Shown here: positions 40,274-48,264 of the stretch, piece by piece | How the letters are laid out: each line of letters opens with the position of its first letter | Numbering within the stretch: position 1 is the stretch's first letter | Source of the DNA: PoT sp049331405 | GTDB taxonomy: Bacteria > Planctomycetota > Planctomycetia > Isosphaerales > Isosphaeraceae | Assembly: GCF_049331405.1 (NCBI RefSeq) | Contig: NZ_CP186274.1 | Coordinates: forward strand, 6,324,001-6,388,000 | Length of the DNA: 64,000 nt | Direction of reading: 5' to 3' | Made by a program: the position numbers and the translations under genes | Notes under the pieces: generated by a model | Told to the model about the DNA's origin: nothing | The model's input: only the letters and a program-made list of their open reading frames with translations | Databases searched by the model: none

Positions 40274-41029
40274 TCACTCTAGAGAGTTGCCGCCGTTGAC
40301 CGAAATCTTTTGCCCGGTGATGAATTTTGCCCCCTCGGTGGCGAGGAAGGCCACGGTCTCGACGATATCCGCGGGCTCTCCCATGTGCCTCATGGGGACG
40401 GCGGCGGCGTAGGCGTCCTTCATCTTCTGCGAGTCGTCGACGTGCCGCTCGGTCGGGATCCAGCCGGGCGCGACGAGGTTGACGGTGATGCCCCACTCGG
40501 CGAACTCCCTCGACCACGAGCGGGTCAGGCCGAGCTGCGCCCCCTTGGCCGAGACGTAGTTCGAGAATTTGGGAACGCCCATCTCGAGCACCTCGGAGCC
40601 GATCTGGATGATCCGCCCGTAGCGCCGTTCCTTCATCGAGCCGATCACGGCCTTGGTGAGAAGCACCGGGCTCTTGACGAAAAACTCGAGCTGATCGAGG
40701 CAGTCTCGCCAGGTGAGATCCTCGATGGGGATGAACGGCTGCGGGCCGGTCGCGTTGATGACCAGGATGTCGATCGGCCCGAAGCGGGAGACGACGTTGG
40801 CCGCGAGCTTCTCGACCTCCGCCTCGTCGCGGACGTCGGCCTTGAAGATGTCGGCCTCGCCGCCGCTCTTGCGGACGGCCTCGGCGACGGCCTTCGCCTT
40901 CTCCGGGCTGCCGAAGTAGTTCACCGCGACCTTCGCCCCGCGCTCGCCGAGCGAGCGGGCCATGGCCTCGCCGAGACCACGAGAGGCGCCGGTGACGAGC
41001 GCGACTTTTCCTGACAGGACTCCTGGCAT
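40274..41029 (-). CDS. Short-chain dehydrogenase/reductase
   Basis: 251 residues, classical SDR size. The cofactor motif TGASRGLG is at residues 13-20, the NAT segment at about 92-94, and the catalytic S145, Y158, K162 (YVSAK) are all present. The pattern resembles FabG-type 3-ketoacyl reductases, but many SDRs of this kind act on sugars or other small molecules. The start at 41029 has a GGGGGAG element six bases upstream; the longer frame to 41143 adds non-family residues. It is 133 bases downstream of the PfkB gene and may belong to the sugar cluster or be transcribed separately. Confidence 0.9.
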   Translation of the reverse strand: MPGVLSGKVALVTGASRGLGEAMARSLGERGAKVAVNYFGSPEKAKAVAEAVRKSGGEADIFKADVRDEAEVEKLAANVVSRFGPIDILVINATGPQPFIPIEDLTWRDCLDQLEFFVKSPVLLTKAVIGSMKERRYGRIIQIGSEVLEMGVPKFSNYVSAKGAQLGLTRSWSREFAEWGITVNLVAPGWIPTERHVDDSQKMKDAYAAAVPMRHMGEPADIVETVAFLATEGAKFITGQKISVNGGNSLE

Positions 41030-41162
41030 GGCGTCTCCCCCCTTCGATTCGATCTGATCCGATGGCTGATTGGTATAAACTACGTAAGCACGGGGAAACC
41101 CCCGCCAGGCCGGGGCGAAACGTCCGGGTCGGTCGAATACCAAAGACTACGGACGTCGTCGC

Positions 41163-42191
41163 TCAGGCGTCCAACGGAATCCCGAGCAATCCCGCGATTT
41201 CCGGGACCGACGCGGTGCCGGTCGTGCCGAGCTGATGCACGACGATCGAGGCCCCCGCCATGGCGATCTCCATCGCCTCGCGGAGGTCCGCCCCCCCGGC
41301 CAGCGCCGCGGCGAGGTTCGCCGTCACCGAGTCTCCGGCCCCGACGATGTCGATCGGCCCGCGAACCGGGTGCGACGCCACGTGCTCGGCGCCCTTGCCC
41401 GACAAGGCGCCCACGATCCCGCGCTCCGCCAGGGTCACGAAGACCGGCTGCCCGTTGCGCCCGGCGAGCGTGGCGGCCTGGGCCCGCACGTCGGCCAGGT
41501 CCGTCACCTGTGAGCCGAGCATCTGGCCGAGCTCGTTGGCGTTCATCTTGAAGCCGAGCGGCGGGTAATCCTTCACCCCCCTGCGGCTGTCGGCGAGGAC
41601 GATGAGGTCCTTGCGGTCGCGGAGGGCCTGGAGCGCGGCCTCGCAGACGAGCGAGGTCACGACGCCGCTCTCGGGGATGTCCACCTGATCCATCAGGATC
41701 AGGACGTCGACCACCTTCGAGAGCGAGATGACGCGGGCGGCCAGCTCGCGCTGAAGCTCGATCGGCGTCGGGGTCCAGTTCTTGGAGTCGAACCGGTTCA
41801 GCTCGCGAGGGGGCTGTCCGGGCTCCATGACCAGGGGCTTGCAGTAGACCGGGGTGCGGCGGAGGTCGGACTTGATAAAGTGCTCGGAGTTCACGCCGGC
41901 CCTGGCGGCCAGGGCCCGGCGCAGCTCATAACCTTCGCCGTCGTCGCCGCAGAAGCCGACGGGGAAGATCTCGCCGATGCCGAGGGCGACCAGGTTATTC
42001 AGGATCGTCCCGGCGGCACCTGGGTTGGCCCGCACGGCCTCGACGTTGTACACGGGGAGGCCCGTCTCGATCGAGATCTCCCCCTTGGCGGGGTCGATCT
42101 CGAGGTAGCGGTCCAGGAAGAAGTCGCCCACGACGCCGATGCGGAGCGACGGATAACGCGCCGTGATGGCGGAGAAACGATCGCCGGTCAT
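41163..42191 (-). CDS. PfkB-family carbohydrate kinase, HldE/RfaE-like
   Basis: 342 residues. The ribokinase/PfkB fold is marked by IGVVGDFFLDRYLEI near the N-terminus, GAAGTILNNLVALG, and the catalytic IVGAGDSVTANLAAAL with D287. The opening VGDFFLDRY and the substrate region resemble the kinase domain of heptose-7-phosphate kinases (HldE N-terminal domain, RfaE1), which phosphorylate D-manno-heptose 7-phosphate in LPS precursor synthesis. The nucleotidyltransferase half of HldE is absent. It overlaps the preceding gene by ATGA, so it is made together with the deoxyhypusine-synthase-like protein. Heptose as substrate is an inference from similarity and neighbours. Confidence 0.85.
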   Translation of the reverse strand: MTGDRFSAITARYPSLRIGVVGDFFLDRYLEIDPAKGEISIETGLPVYNVEAVRANPGAAGTILNNLVALGIGEIFPVGFCGDDGEGYELRRALAARAGVNSEHFIKSDLRRTPVYCKPLVMEPGQPPRELNRFDSKNWTPTPIELQRELAARVISLSKVVDVLILMDQVDIPESGVVTSLVCEAALQALRDRKDLIVLADSRRGVKDYPPLGFKMNANELGQMLGSQVTDLADVRAQAATLAGRNGQPVFVTLAERGIVGALSGKGAEHVASHPVRGPIDIVGAGDSVTANLAAALAGGADLREAMEIAMAGASIVVHQLGTTGTASVPEIAGLLGIPLDA

Positions 42192-43294
42192 AGACGGTCC
42201 AACTCGCGATACAGATGGTGGACGAAGGTGGCGTTGTCGCACTGGGCGTAGTGCATGGCCCCTCCCATCCGGGAGTAGCTCTTGCAGAAGCGGAGGTAAT
42301 AGGCCGGGTTCGTCTTGGGAGGCTCCCCCTGGGTCCAGTCCCAGCCGCCGCCGTCCTGCAGATCCACGATGTAGAAGGAGTGGCCTTTGACGACATCCTG
42401 CCCCGCCTGGAGCCTCAGGTTATTCACGCAGCTCAGGCTCTTCTCGAAAACCTGCGGGCCCATGATGGCCGAGCCGATCGAGAGCACGACCCCCCCCTCG
42501 AGGTTCGCCACCGAGCCGCCGAAGAGCTTGAAATCGAGCTCCGCCGCGCGGCCGATCGCCGACCCGCTGAAGACCGGGTGATTGGCGATGATGTCGTAGC
42601 CGATCCCCGGATGTACCGTCATCGGCACTTTATGTTTGTACGCCTGGGCCAGGATCGATGAGGTCTTGCGGCGATGCTCGATGTGGAGTGGACCCGAGGG
42701 CCAGCCCTGTTCGCCCATGGCCTTGAGCAAATCAACGCGGGCGCCCGTGAGGGGATGCCTCGGATCCTGGGCGATCGCCGCGGTTAGCTCATCTTCGGTC
42801 GGGACCGTGCCGCCGTCCTGGAGGATGTAGCGGCCGAGTGCCTGGCCGTATCCGAGGCCGTCGAGGGCCCCGATCATCAGGGCCCGGTGGATGTTGGTCG
42901 CCGTCTCGTCCCAGGTGCCGAAGTTGCCGCCGGCCACGCCATTCTCGACGCTCTCGGTCGAGGCGCCGAACCAGGAATATTCCCAGTCGTGGATCGTCCC
43001 GGCGCCGTTGGTGGCGAGGTGGGTGAGCCAGTCGCGGCCCATCATCCGCTCGAGCAAGAGTGCCGTGCCGTTGCGGAGCAGGTGCGCCCCGTAGATCAGC
43101 ATCACCGTCGCCCCTCGCTTGCGGGCGCCGGCGATCGCCTCGGCGCACCCCTTGATGTGCCGCGCGGCCTCGTCGGAGCAAGGCTTCGGGGCCGAGTCGG
43201 GGTCGATCAGGATCTCGTCGGCCTTCGTCAAGCTCCGTCGCTCGGCGAGGGGGAAGACCTTCAGCTTCTTGAGGTCGAGGGGCTGCACGTTCAC
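42188..43294 (-). CDS. Deoxyhypusine-synthase-like protein in a sugar cluster
   Basis: 368 residues. HLATNGAGTIHDWEYSWFG (about residues 92-110) matches the NAD-binding region of deoxyhypusine synthase, and SILAQAYKHKVPMTVHPGIG (about 220-240) resembles its later core. However, bacteria of this kind are not known to make hypusine, and the eIF5A substrate would be absent, so a different reaction is likely. It starts with GTG at 43294 (GAGG four bases before). A -10-like TATTAT at 43319-43324 lies upstream, past the hairpin that ends the HAD gene. It is coupled to the PfkB kinase by an ATGA overlap. The family call is moderate. Confidence 0.6.
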   Translation of the reverse strand: MNVQPLDLKKLKVFPLAERRSLTKADEILIDPDSAPKPCSDEAARHIKGCAEAIAGARKRGATVMLIYGAHLLRNGTALLLERMMGRDWLTHLATNGAGTIHDWEYSWFGASTESVENGVAGGNFGTWDETATNIHRALMIGALDGLGYGQALGRYILQDGGTVPTEDELTAAIAQDPRHPLTGARVDLLKAMGEQGWPSGPLHIEHRRKTSSILAQAYKHKVPMTVHPGIGYDIIANHPVFSGSAIGRAAELDFKLFGGSVANLEGGVVLSIGSAIMGPQVFEKSLSCVNNLRLQAGQDVVKGHSFYIVDLQDGGGWDWTQGEPPKTNPAYYLRFCKSYSRMGGAMHYAQCDNATFVHHLYRELDRL

Positions 43295-43368
43295 GGAACC
43301 TCATCCTCGCGGGCAATCATAATATCTGAATGTGGTTCAGCTTTGCCGGATGCGAGCATGACGGAGGC

Positions 43369-43411
43369 GCGAGCCCCGGATCCCTGGTTTCCCGAGGCAT
43401 CCGGGGCTCGC
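43369..43411. terminator. Hairpin between the HAD and deoxyhypusine-synthase-like genes
   Basis: GCGAGCCCCGGAT (43369-43381) pairs perfectly with ATCCGGGGCTCGC (43399-43411) around a 17-base loop. It lies just after the HAD stop on the minus strand and may partly end transcription there. Confidence 0.5.
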
Positions 43412-43438
43412 TCTTCATGTGCCCGCCTGCTCGCCCGA

Positions 43439-44302
43439 TCAGCGGCCGAGCAGGTAGTCGACGAACGCCGGTGTGTCGCGATAGTCGGGGATGACGGCGT
43501 CGGCGCCGACGCCCATCAGGCGCTGTCGCTTCCACTCGTCGATCTGACCGGAACCGTTGTTCGCCTCGTCGCTGGCGACGGCCACGGCGAGCCCGCCGAC
43601 CTGCTTGGTGTTCTCGATCTCGACGTATCCGTCGCCGAACGAGAGGAGCTGGCGGCCGGTGATCGAATGCTCCTTCAAGATCCGGTCGATGACCATCTTC
43701 TTGGAGAAGTTCTTGTAGTCGTCCTGGGCGCCATAGATGTGCGGCCCGAAGAATTCGGTGATCCCGAGGAGTTCGGCCTCGTACTTGACGAACTGCTCGT
43801 CGGTGCCGCTGGCGAGGTAGAGCTGGAGCCCGCGATCACGCAGGTGGCTGAGCAAGGCCCTGGAACCGTGGACGAGGTACTCCTCGGCGAGGATCGAGCC
43901 CCCTTTGAGGCCGGTCGTGCGGGCCCCGATGTGGGAGTCGAGCCGGCGGAGGTACTCATGCTTGTACGCGAGGGGCTCGAGCGGCTCGCCGCCACGCTCG
44001 CGGATCCGGTCGGCGAGCTGGATCATCTGGTAGATGGTCTGCTTGCCGTTGAGCCGCATGATGTCGTCGAGCACGAGCTGCCTGGCGGCATCCTCGGTCT
44101 CCCCTTCGAGTCGAGGCAGGACCTCGATGAACATGGGGACCATGACCTCGGGCCACCCCTGGCGGATCAGGGAGAGGGTGCCGTCGAAGTCGAAGAGGAC
44201 GTGGCTGATCTCGGGCCTGGGCTCGACGTGGGCCGGCAGTTCGATGCTAGGCCAGCGTCGCGCCCCCTTGGGCTCGGCGATCGAGTCTTGTGCTCCGCTC
44301 AT
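43439..44302 (-). CDS. HAD-superfamily hydrolase
   Basis: 287 residues. HAD motif I is DFDGT with D38 and D40, motif II lies in LYLASGTDEQF, motif III is around K in NFSKKMVIDRIL, and motif IV in SFGDGYVEIENTKQVGG. A helical cap of about 130 residues sits between motifs I and II, as in the phosphoglycolate-phosphatase class. It probably removes a phosphate from a sugar phosphate. It overlaps the SIS gene by ATGA and so is co-translated with an isomerase; together with the kinase downstream they resemble heptose synthesis (GmhA, phosphatase, HldE kinase), though it is not a typical GmhB. The longer frame to 44494 is rejected because it lies inside the SIS gene. Confidence 0.88.
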   Translation of the reverse strand: MSGAQDSIAEPKGARRWPSIELPAHVEPRPEISHVLFDFDGTLSLIRQGWPEVMVPMFIEVLPRLEGETEDAARQLVLDDIMRLNGKQTIYQMIQLADRIRERGGEPLEPLAYKHEYLRRLDSHIGARTTGLKGGSILAEEYLVHGSRALLSHLRDRGLQLYLASGTDEQFVKYEAELLGITEFFGPHIYGAQDDYKNFSKKMVIDRILKEHSITGRQLLSFGDGYVEIENTKQVGGLAVAVASDEANNGSGQIDEWKRQRLMGVGADAVIPDYRDTPAFVDYLLGR

Positions 44303-44886
44303 GACCGGGCTCCCAGGACGTCCGCCTTTTCCATGAATGCGTAGGCCAGCATGTGGCAGATCGTCATCTGGGCGTCTTCGACGCGGCCGTAGTGGGTGTC
44401 TTCGATCACCAGGACGTGCTCGGCGATCTCCGCCAGGGCGCCCCGCTTGGCCCCGACGAGGGCGATGGTGGAGAGCCCTTGCTCCTTGGCCCACTTCGTG
44501 GCCTTCACCAGGTTCGGCGAATTGCCGCTGACGCTCATGCAGAGCGCCACGTCGCCCGGGTTGGCGTAGTTCTGGAGCTGCCGGAGGAAGACGTCCTCAT
44601 ACGAGTAGTCGTTGCCGATGGCGGTCATCCAGGCCGTGTTGTCGTTGAGGGTCAGGATGCGGAACCGGGTCCCGAGCTTGTCGGACGAGCCCTTGCCGAC
44701 GTCGGTCACGAAGTGCGAGGCGTTCGCCGCGCTGCCGCCGTTGCCGAAGACGAAGACCTGGGCCTTGCGGCTCCAGGCCGAGTGCAGCACCTCGATGATC
44801 CCGGCGATCTGGTCGAGGGGCAAGGCGGCGTAGACCTCCGTCTGCTTCTTCGTGTAATCCGACAACCAACTCGTCAGCTCTTGCAT
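44299..44886 (-). CDS. SIS-domain sugar isomerase, GmhA-like
   Basis: 195 residues, matching phosphoheptose isomerase (GmhA) in size. The phospho-sugar site is seen in FVFGNGGSAANASHFVTD and in the CMSVSGNSPNLVKATKWAKE segment. GmhA converts sedoheptulose 7-phosphate to D-glycero-D-manno-heptose 7-phosphate in the cytosol, the first step of heptose synthesis. The downstream kinase and phosphatase agree with this. The start at 44886 begins the SIS helices; a longer frame to 45024 is rejected because its extra residues are unlike GmhA. It is the first gene of the cluster. Specific function is an inference. Confidence 0.87.
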   Translation of the reverse strand: MQELTSWLSDYTKKQTEVYAALPLDQIAGIIEVLHSAWSRKAQVFVFGNGGSAANASHFVTDVGKGSSDKLGTRFRILTLNDNTAWMTAIGNDYSYEDVFLRQLQNYANPGDVALCMSVSGNSPNLVKATKWAKEQGLSTIALVGAKRGALAEIAEHVLVIEDTHYGRVEDAQMTICHMLAYAFMEKADVLGARS

Positions 44887-45084
44887 GTGACTATCCACGT
44901 CTCTCGACGTCTCATCGTTCCTGGGGAAAGGCCTGTTGATCGAAGCTCCTGGCGGAGCGTTCCGGTCGAGGCGGGTGATCGATCGGGCCGACCGGGGGCG
45001 GAACGGCTTCGAGGGCCGTCTCATCCCCGATCGGCATCATGTCAAAAGGTGATTATCTGTTTAGAATTATCGGCCGCCTCGGGC

Positions 45085-46392
45085 TCAGACCTTCTCGGGG
45101 ACGACGAACGGCTTGCGATACTCGCGGGTCAGCATCTTGTTCGCCTGCTCGTCGCCGACGAAGGTCTCGGCCGAGGGGTCGAACTTGAGCCGGCGGCCGA
45201 GCCGGTACGAGATGTTGCCGAGGTGGGCCAGGGCCGAGCTCGTGTGCGCGGTCTCGACAGGCCCGCGGAGGATCGACGGGTCGCGTCGGCGCACCGCGTC
45301 GATGAAGTTCGCGAAGTGCTTGCCGACCGGATCCCCGTCCTTGCCTTTCGGCCCGGGCTCGCCCTTGGGGCCGAGGTAGATGTCGTAGTTCGAGTAACCC
45401 TTGATGACCAGGTAGCCTTCGGAGCCGTAGAAGATGTTGCCGACGCCGGCCCCCCCCTCGGTATTCGTGTACCAGGGGCGGACCTCGAACTCGATCATCT
45501 GCTTCTGCTCGGGGAAGAGGTAGCTGCTGGTGAGCACCTCGGGGGTTTCCTTGTCGTCATCCCAGAGGAACTTGCCCCCCATGGCGACGACCTCGCTCGG
45601 CAGGGTCTCGAGCCCGAGGCCCCAGAGACACATATCCGTCTCGTGGACCCCCTGGTTGCCGACGTCGCCATTGCCGTAATCCCAGTGCCAGTGCCAGTTG
45701 TAATGCACGAGCCTCGTGGAGAAGGCACGCTCGGCCGCGGGACCTTGCCAGAGGTTCCAGTCCAGCGTGCCCGGCGCGGTGTCCGGGTCCTTGGCGTGGC
45801 CGATCGAGGGCCGGGAGCGGAAGACGAGACCGCGGGCCATGTAGACCTTGCCGATCGTGCCCTTCCGCAGGTGGTCGACGGCCTCGCGGATCGCGTCGGA
45901 GCTGCGGAGCTGGACGCCGTGCTGGACGATCCGGTTGTACTTGTGGGCCGCCTCGACCATCTTCCGGCCTTCGAAGATGTTGTGGCTGCCCGGCTTCTCG
46001 ACGTAGACGTCCTTGCCGGCCTGGCAGGCCCAGATGGTGGCCAGCGAGTGCCAGTGGTTCGGCGTGGCGACGCTGACGACGTCGACGTCCTTGCGGTCGA
46101 AGACCTTGCGGAGGTCGGTCTCGGTCTCGACCTTGTAGCCGTACTCGCTCTCGAACTCCTTGGCCCGCTTCGCGAGGAGCTGGGCGTCGGGGTCGCAGAG
46201 GACGACGACCTTGACCCCTTCGGTCTTCATGAAGGCCTTGACGTGGGCACCCCACCCCCGGCCGTTGATGCCGAGGACGGCCGCCCGGATGGTGTCATTG
46301 GCCCCGCCGGCGGAGGCCCTCGCCGCCAGGCTCGCGGTGGCCACGGCCCCCGCACTCGTGCTGAAGAACGTCCTGCGGCTCAACTCGGACAT
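45085..46392 (-). CDS. Gfo/Idh/MocA-family oxidoreductase with Tat signal
   Basis: 435 residues. The N-terminus holds a twin-arginine signal (SRRTFFSTSAGAV), so the protein is exported folded. The dinucleotide fold begins at IRAAVLGINGRGWGAHV, with CDPD at the end of strand 2 and the EKP segment at about residue 136 (YVEKPGSHN) typical of the family. The second domain carries the NQGVHETDMCLWGLG signature. Such secreted oxidoreductases are very common in planctomycetes and are thought to act on sugars or cyclitols. GAGG eight bases before supports the start at 46392. A 198-base gap to the SIS gene suggests separate transcription. Confidence 0.93.
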   Translation of the reverse strand: MSELSRRTFFSTSAGAVATASLAARASAGGANDTIRAAVLGINGRGWGAHVKAFMKTEGVKVVVLCDPDAQLLAKRAKEFESEYGYKVETETDLRKVFDRKDVDVVSVATPNHWHSLATIWACQAGKDVYVEKPGSHNIFEGRKMVEAAHKYNRIVQHGVQLRSSDAIREAVDHLRKGTIGKVYMARGLVFRSRPSIGHAKDPDTAPGTLDWNLWQGPAAERAFSTRLVHYNWHWHWDYGNGDVGNQGVHETDMCLWGLGLETLPSEVVAMGGKFLWDDDKETPEVLTSSYLFPEQKQMIEFEVRPWYTNTEGGAGVGNIFYGSEGYLVIKGYSNYDIYLGPKGEPGPKGKDGDPVGKHFANFIDAVRRRDPSILRGPVETAHTSSALAHLGNISYRLGRRLKFDPSAETFVGDEQANKMLTREYRKPFVVPEKV

Positions 46393-47069
46393 GATGGCAA
46401 CCTCGTATGGCCTTGCGACTCGTGACCGGAAGTCGTTGAACGCATTCTCCAGCGGTCCTCGGCATTGAACTGAATGTCGAGGAGGAAGGTGGCGATCGGC
46501 GTTAGTCCTGCGGAGGGCCCTGGATGCCCCAAAGACATCGCTTCGGTGGGAAAGCGGAGGTTCCCCGCGTTCGTCTCGCTGGCTCTCTTGAGAAATCGCG
46601 ATCCTGTTCCTGGGAGATTCGACGGCCCATCGTTGGCCCCCTCAGTCTAGAGCCTCGGGCCTCCCGGGACAACAGGGCACCGGAGCCTCGCCAGCCTCCC
46701 CAAAGCTTCACAAAGTCCGCCTGGCAACTTCGGAAGGAATTCGTTCATCATCCCAGTCATGGGACCGAGATTCGTCGATCTAAAACATGTCTGGTATAGA
46801 AATACGCGGAATTCGGCCGACGGCGGGGCTCCGGCGTAGCTATTGCGATGGATCGTAACGGATGTGTGGGATGTGTTGTCGCAGGGCTCCGTCCAATCGA
46901 GGCAACGACATCCTGCCGGGGCCTTGGGCCGCCTCTCGGGTCGATTTCGCGGCCGCCATCCCGCGACCGATTCGAGATCAAACGCCGGATTGGCACAGGC
47001 TGTGCTGTCAACAATGCTGCGGTTTTGGAGGGGAGCGTTTCGCGATCTTACGCCGGAGTCCAGGGAGCG
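46393..47069. other. 677-bp divergent intergenic region
   Basis: It lies between the Gfo/Idh/MocA gene (minus) and the metallopeptidase gene (plus). It must hold both promoters, but no clear sigma70 pair or palindrome was found. No gene was recognised; the long minus-strand open frame crossing it (46647-47870) is the shadow of the metallopeptidase gene. Confidence 0.4.
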
Positions 47070-48179
47070 ATGAAAGTTTTCCACTGTGGTCATTGCGACC
47101 AACTTGTCTTCTTCGAGAACACTACGTGCGTCAACTGTGACCACATCCTGGCCTTCCTCCCCGACGTGGCTGAGATGGGGGCCCTCGAGCCCGAAGATGC
47201 GAGCAAGGGCCTCTGGCGCCTGATCTCTTCGGATTCCAAGCCGCGCTCGTACCGGCTCTGCCAGAACTACAGCCAGGAGAACGTCTGCAACTGGGCGGTG
47301 CCCGCGGACGACCCGAATGCCTTCTGCCGATCCTGCCGGCTGACGCGCACCATCCCGATTATCCAAGGCCCCTCCGACCGAGAGAACTGGGCTCGGGTCG
47401 AGACGGCGAAGAGGCGTATGATTTATAGCCTCCTGCGCCTGAATCTGCCGGTGCTCACGAAGGCCGAAGACCCTGAGCATGGCCTCGCCTTCGACCTCCT
47501 CAGCGAGGTGCCGGGCGGGCCCCCCGTGATGACCGGGCACGATAACGGCGTCATCACCCTCAACATGGCCGAGGGCAACGACGCCGAACGCGAGCGCCGC
47601 CGCCTCCAGATGAACGAGCCTTACCGCACGCTCCTGGGCCACTTCCGCCACGAGATCGGCCACTACTACTGGAACGTGCTCATCGACGGCACCGATTGGA
47701 TCGATCAGTATCGATCCCTCTTCGGCGACGAGCGAGAAGACTACGGCGAGGCCCTCAAGCGGCACCACGCGAACGGTGCCCCGGCCGACTGGGTGAACTC
47801 CTACGTCTCCGCCTATGCCAGTGCCCATTCGTGGGAAGACTGGGCCGAGACCTGGGCCCACTACATGCACATCTCCGACACGCTCGAGACCGCCGTGGCG
47901 TCGGGCCTGTCCCTCCGCCCTCGTCGCTCGGACGAGCCGGCGCTCAAGCCGAACATCAAGGTCGTCGGCAAGTGGTCCGCCTCGTTCGACGAGCTCATCG
48001 AACGCTGGTTCCCGCTGACCTACGCCCTCAACAACCTGAGCCGAGGGATGGGCCTCCAGGACATCTACCCGTTCGTCCTATCGCCCCCCGCCATCGACAA
48101 GCTCCGATTCGTCCACGAAGTCATCACGGAGACCGCCTCCACGGCGCGACCCGCTGCGCTGGCGACCGCCGCGAGCTGA
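47070..48179 (+). CDS. Putative zinc-binding metallopeptidase with N-terminal zinc ribbons
   Basis: 369 residues. Residues 6-23 carry two CxxC pairs (C6, C9, C20, C23) and a second Cys set follows at C64, C73, C86 and C89, so there are probably two zinc-ribbon elements. The catalytic motif is HEIGH at H194, E195, H198, with a following WAETWAHYMHI that can supply the third ligand. This is the layout of the DUF2248/Peptidase_Mx (putative zinc-binding metallopeptidase) family. No signal peptide is present, so it is cytosolic. Its substrate is unknown. The start at 47070 begins the zinc ribbon; GGAG lies 11 bases before. It is transcribed alone. Confidence 0.88.
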   Translation: MKVFHCGHCDQLVFFENTTCVNCDHILAFLPDVAEMGALEPEDASKGLWRLISSDSKPRSYRLCQNYSQENVCNWAVPADDPNAFCRSCRLTRTIPIIQGPSDRENWARVETAKRRMIYSLLRLNLPVLTKAEDPEHGLAFDLLSEVPGGPPVMTGHDNGVITLNMAEGNDAERERRRLQMNEPYRTLLGHFRHEIGHYYWNVLIDGTDWIDQYRSLFGDEREDYGEALKRHHANGAPADWVNSYVSAYASAHSWEDWAETWAHYMHISDTLETAVASGLSLRPRRSDEPALKPNIKVVGKWSASFDELIERWFPLTYALNNLSRGMGLQDIYPFVLSPPAIDKLRFVHEVITETASTARPAALATAAS

Positions 48180-48264
48180 TTTGAAGTCGAACAGTGGCAA
48201 CCAGCGGGCGTCGCATCTCGGTCTTCGGGCCGGGGCGTGACGCTCGGTTCGTTGAAGGCCTTCG

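Noticed and set aside
44353..46425. 690-codon plus-strand open frame
   Set aside because: It is antisense to the SIS and Gfo/Idh/MocA genes, both of which have clear family motifs.
46647..47870. 407-codon minus-strand open frame
   Set aside because: It is antisense to the metallopeptidase gene, has no recognisable motif, and arises from the high GC content.
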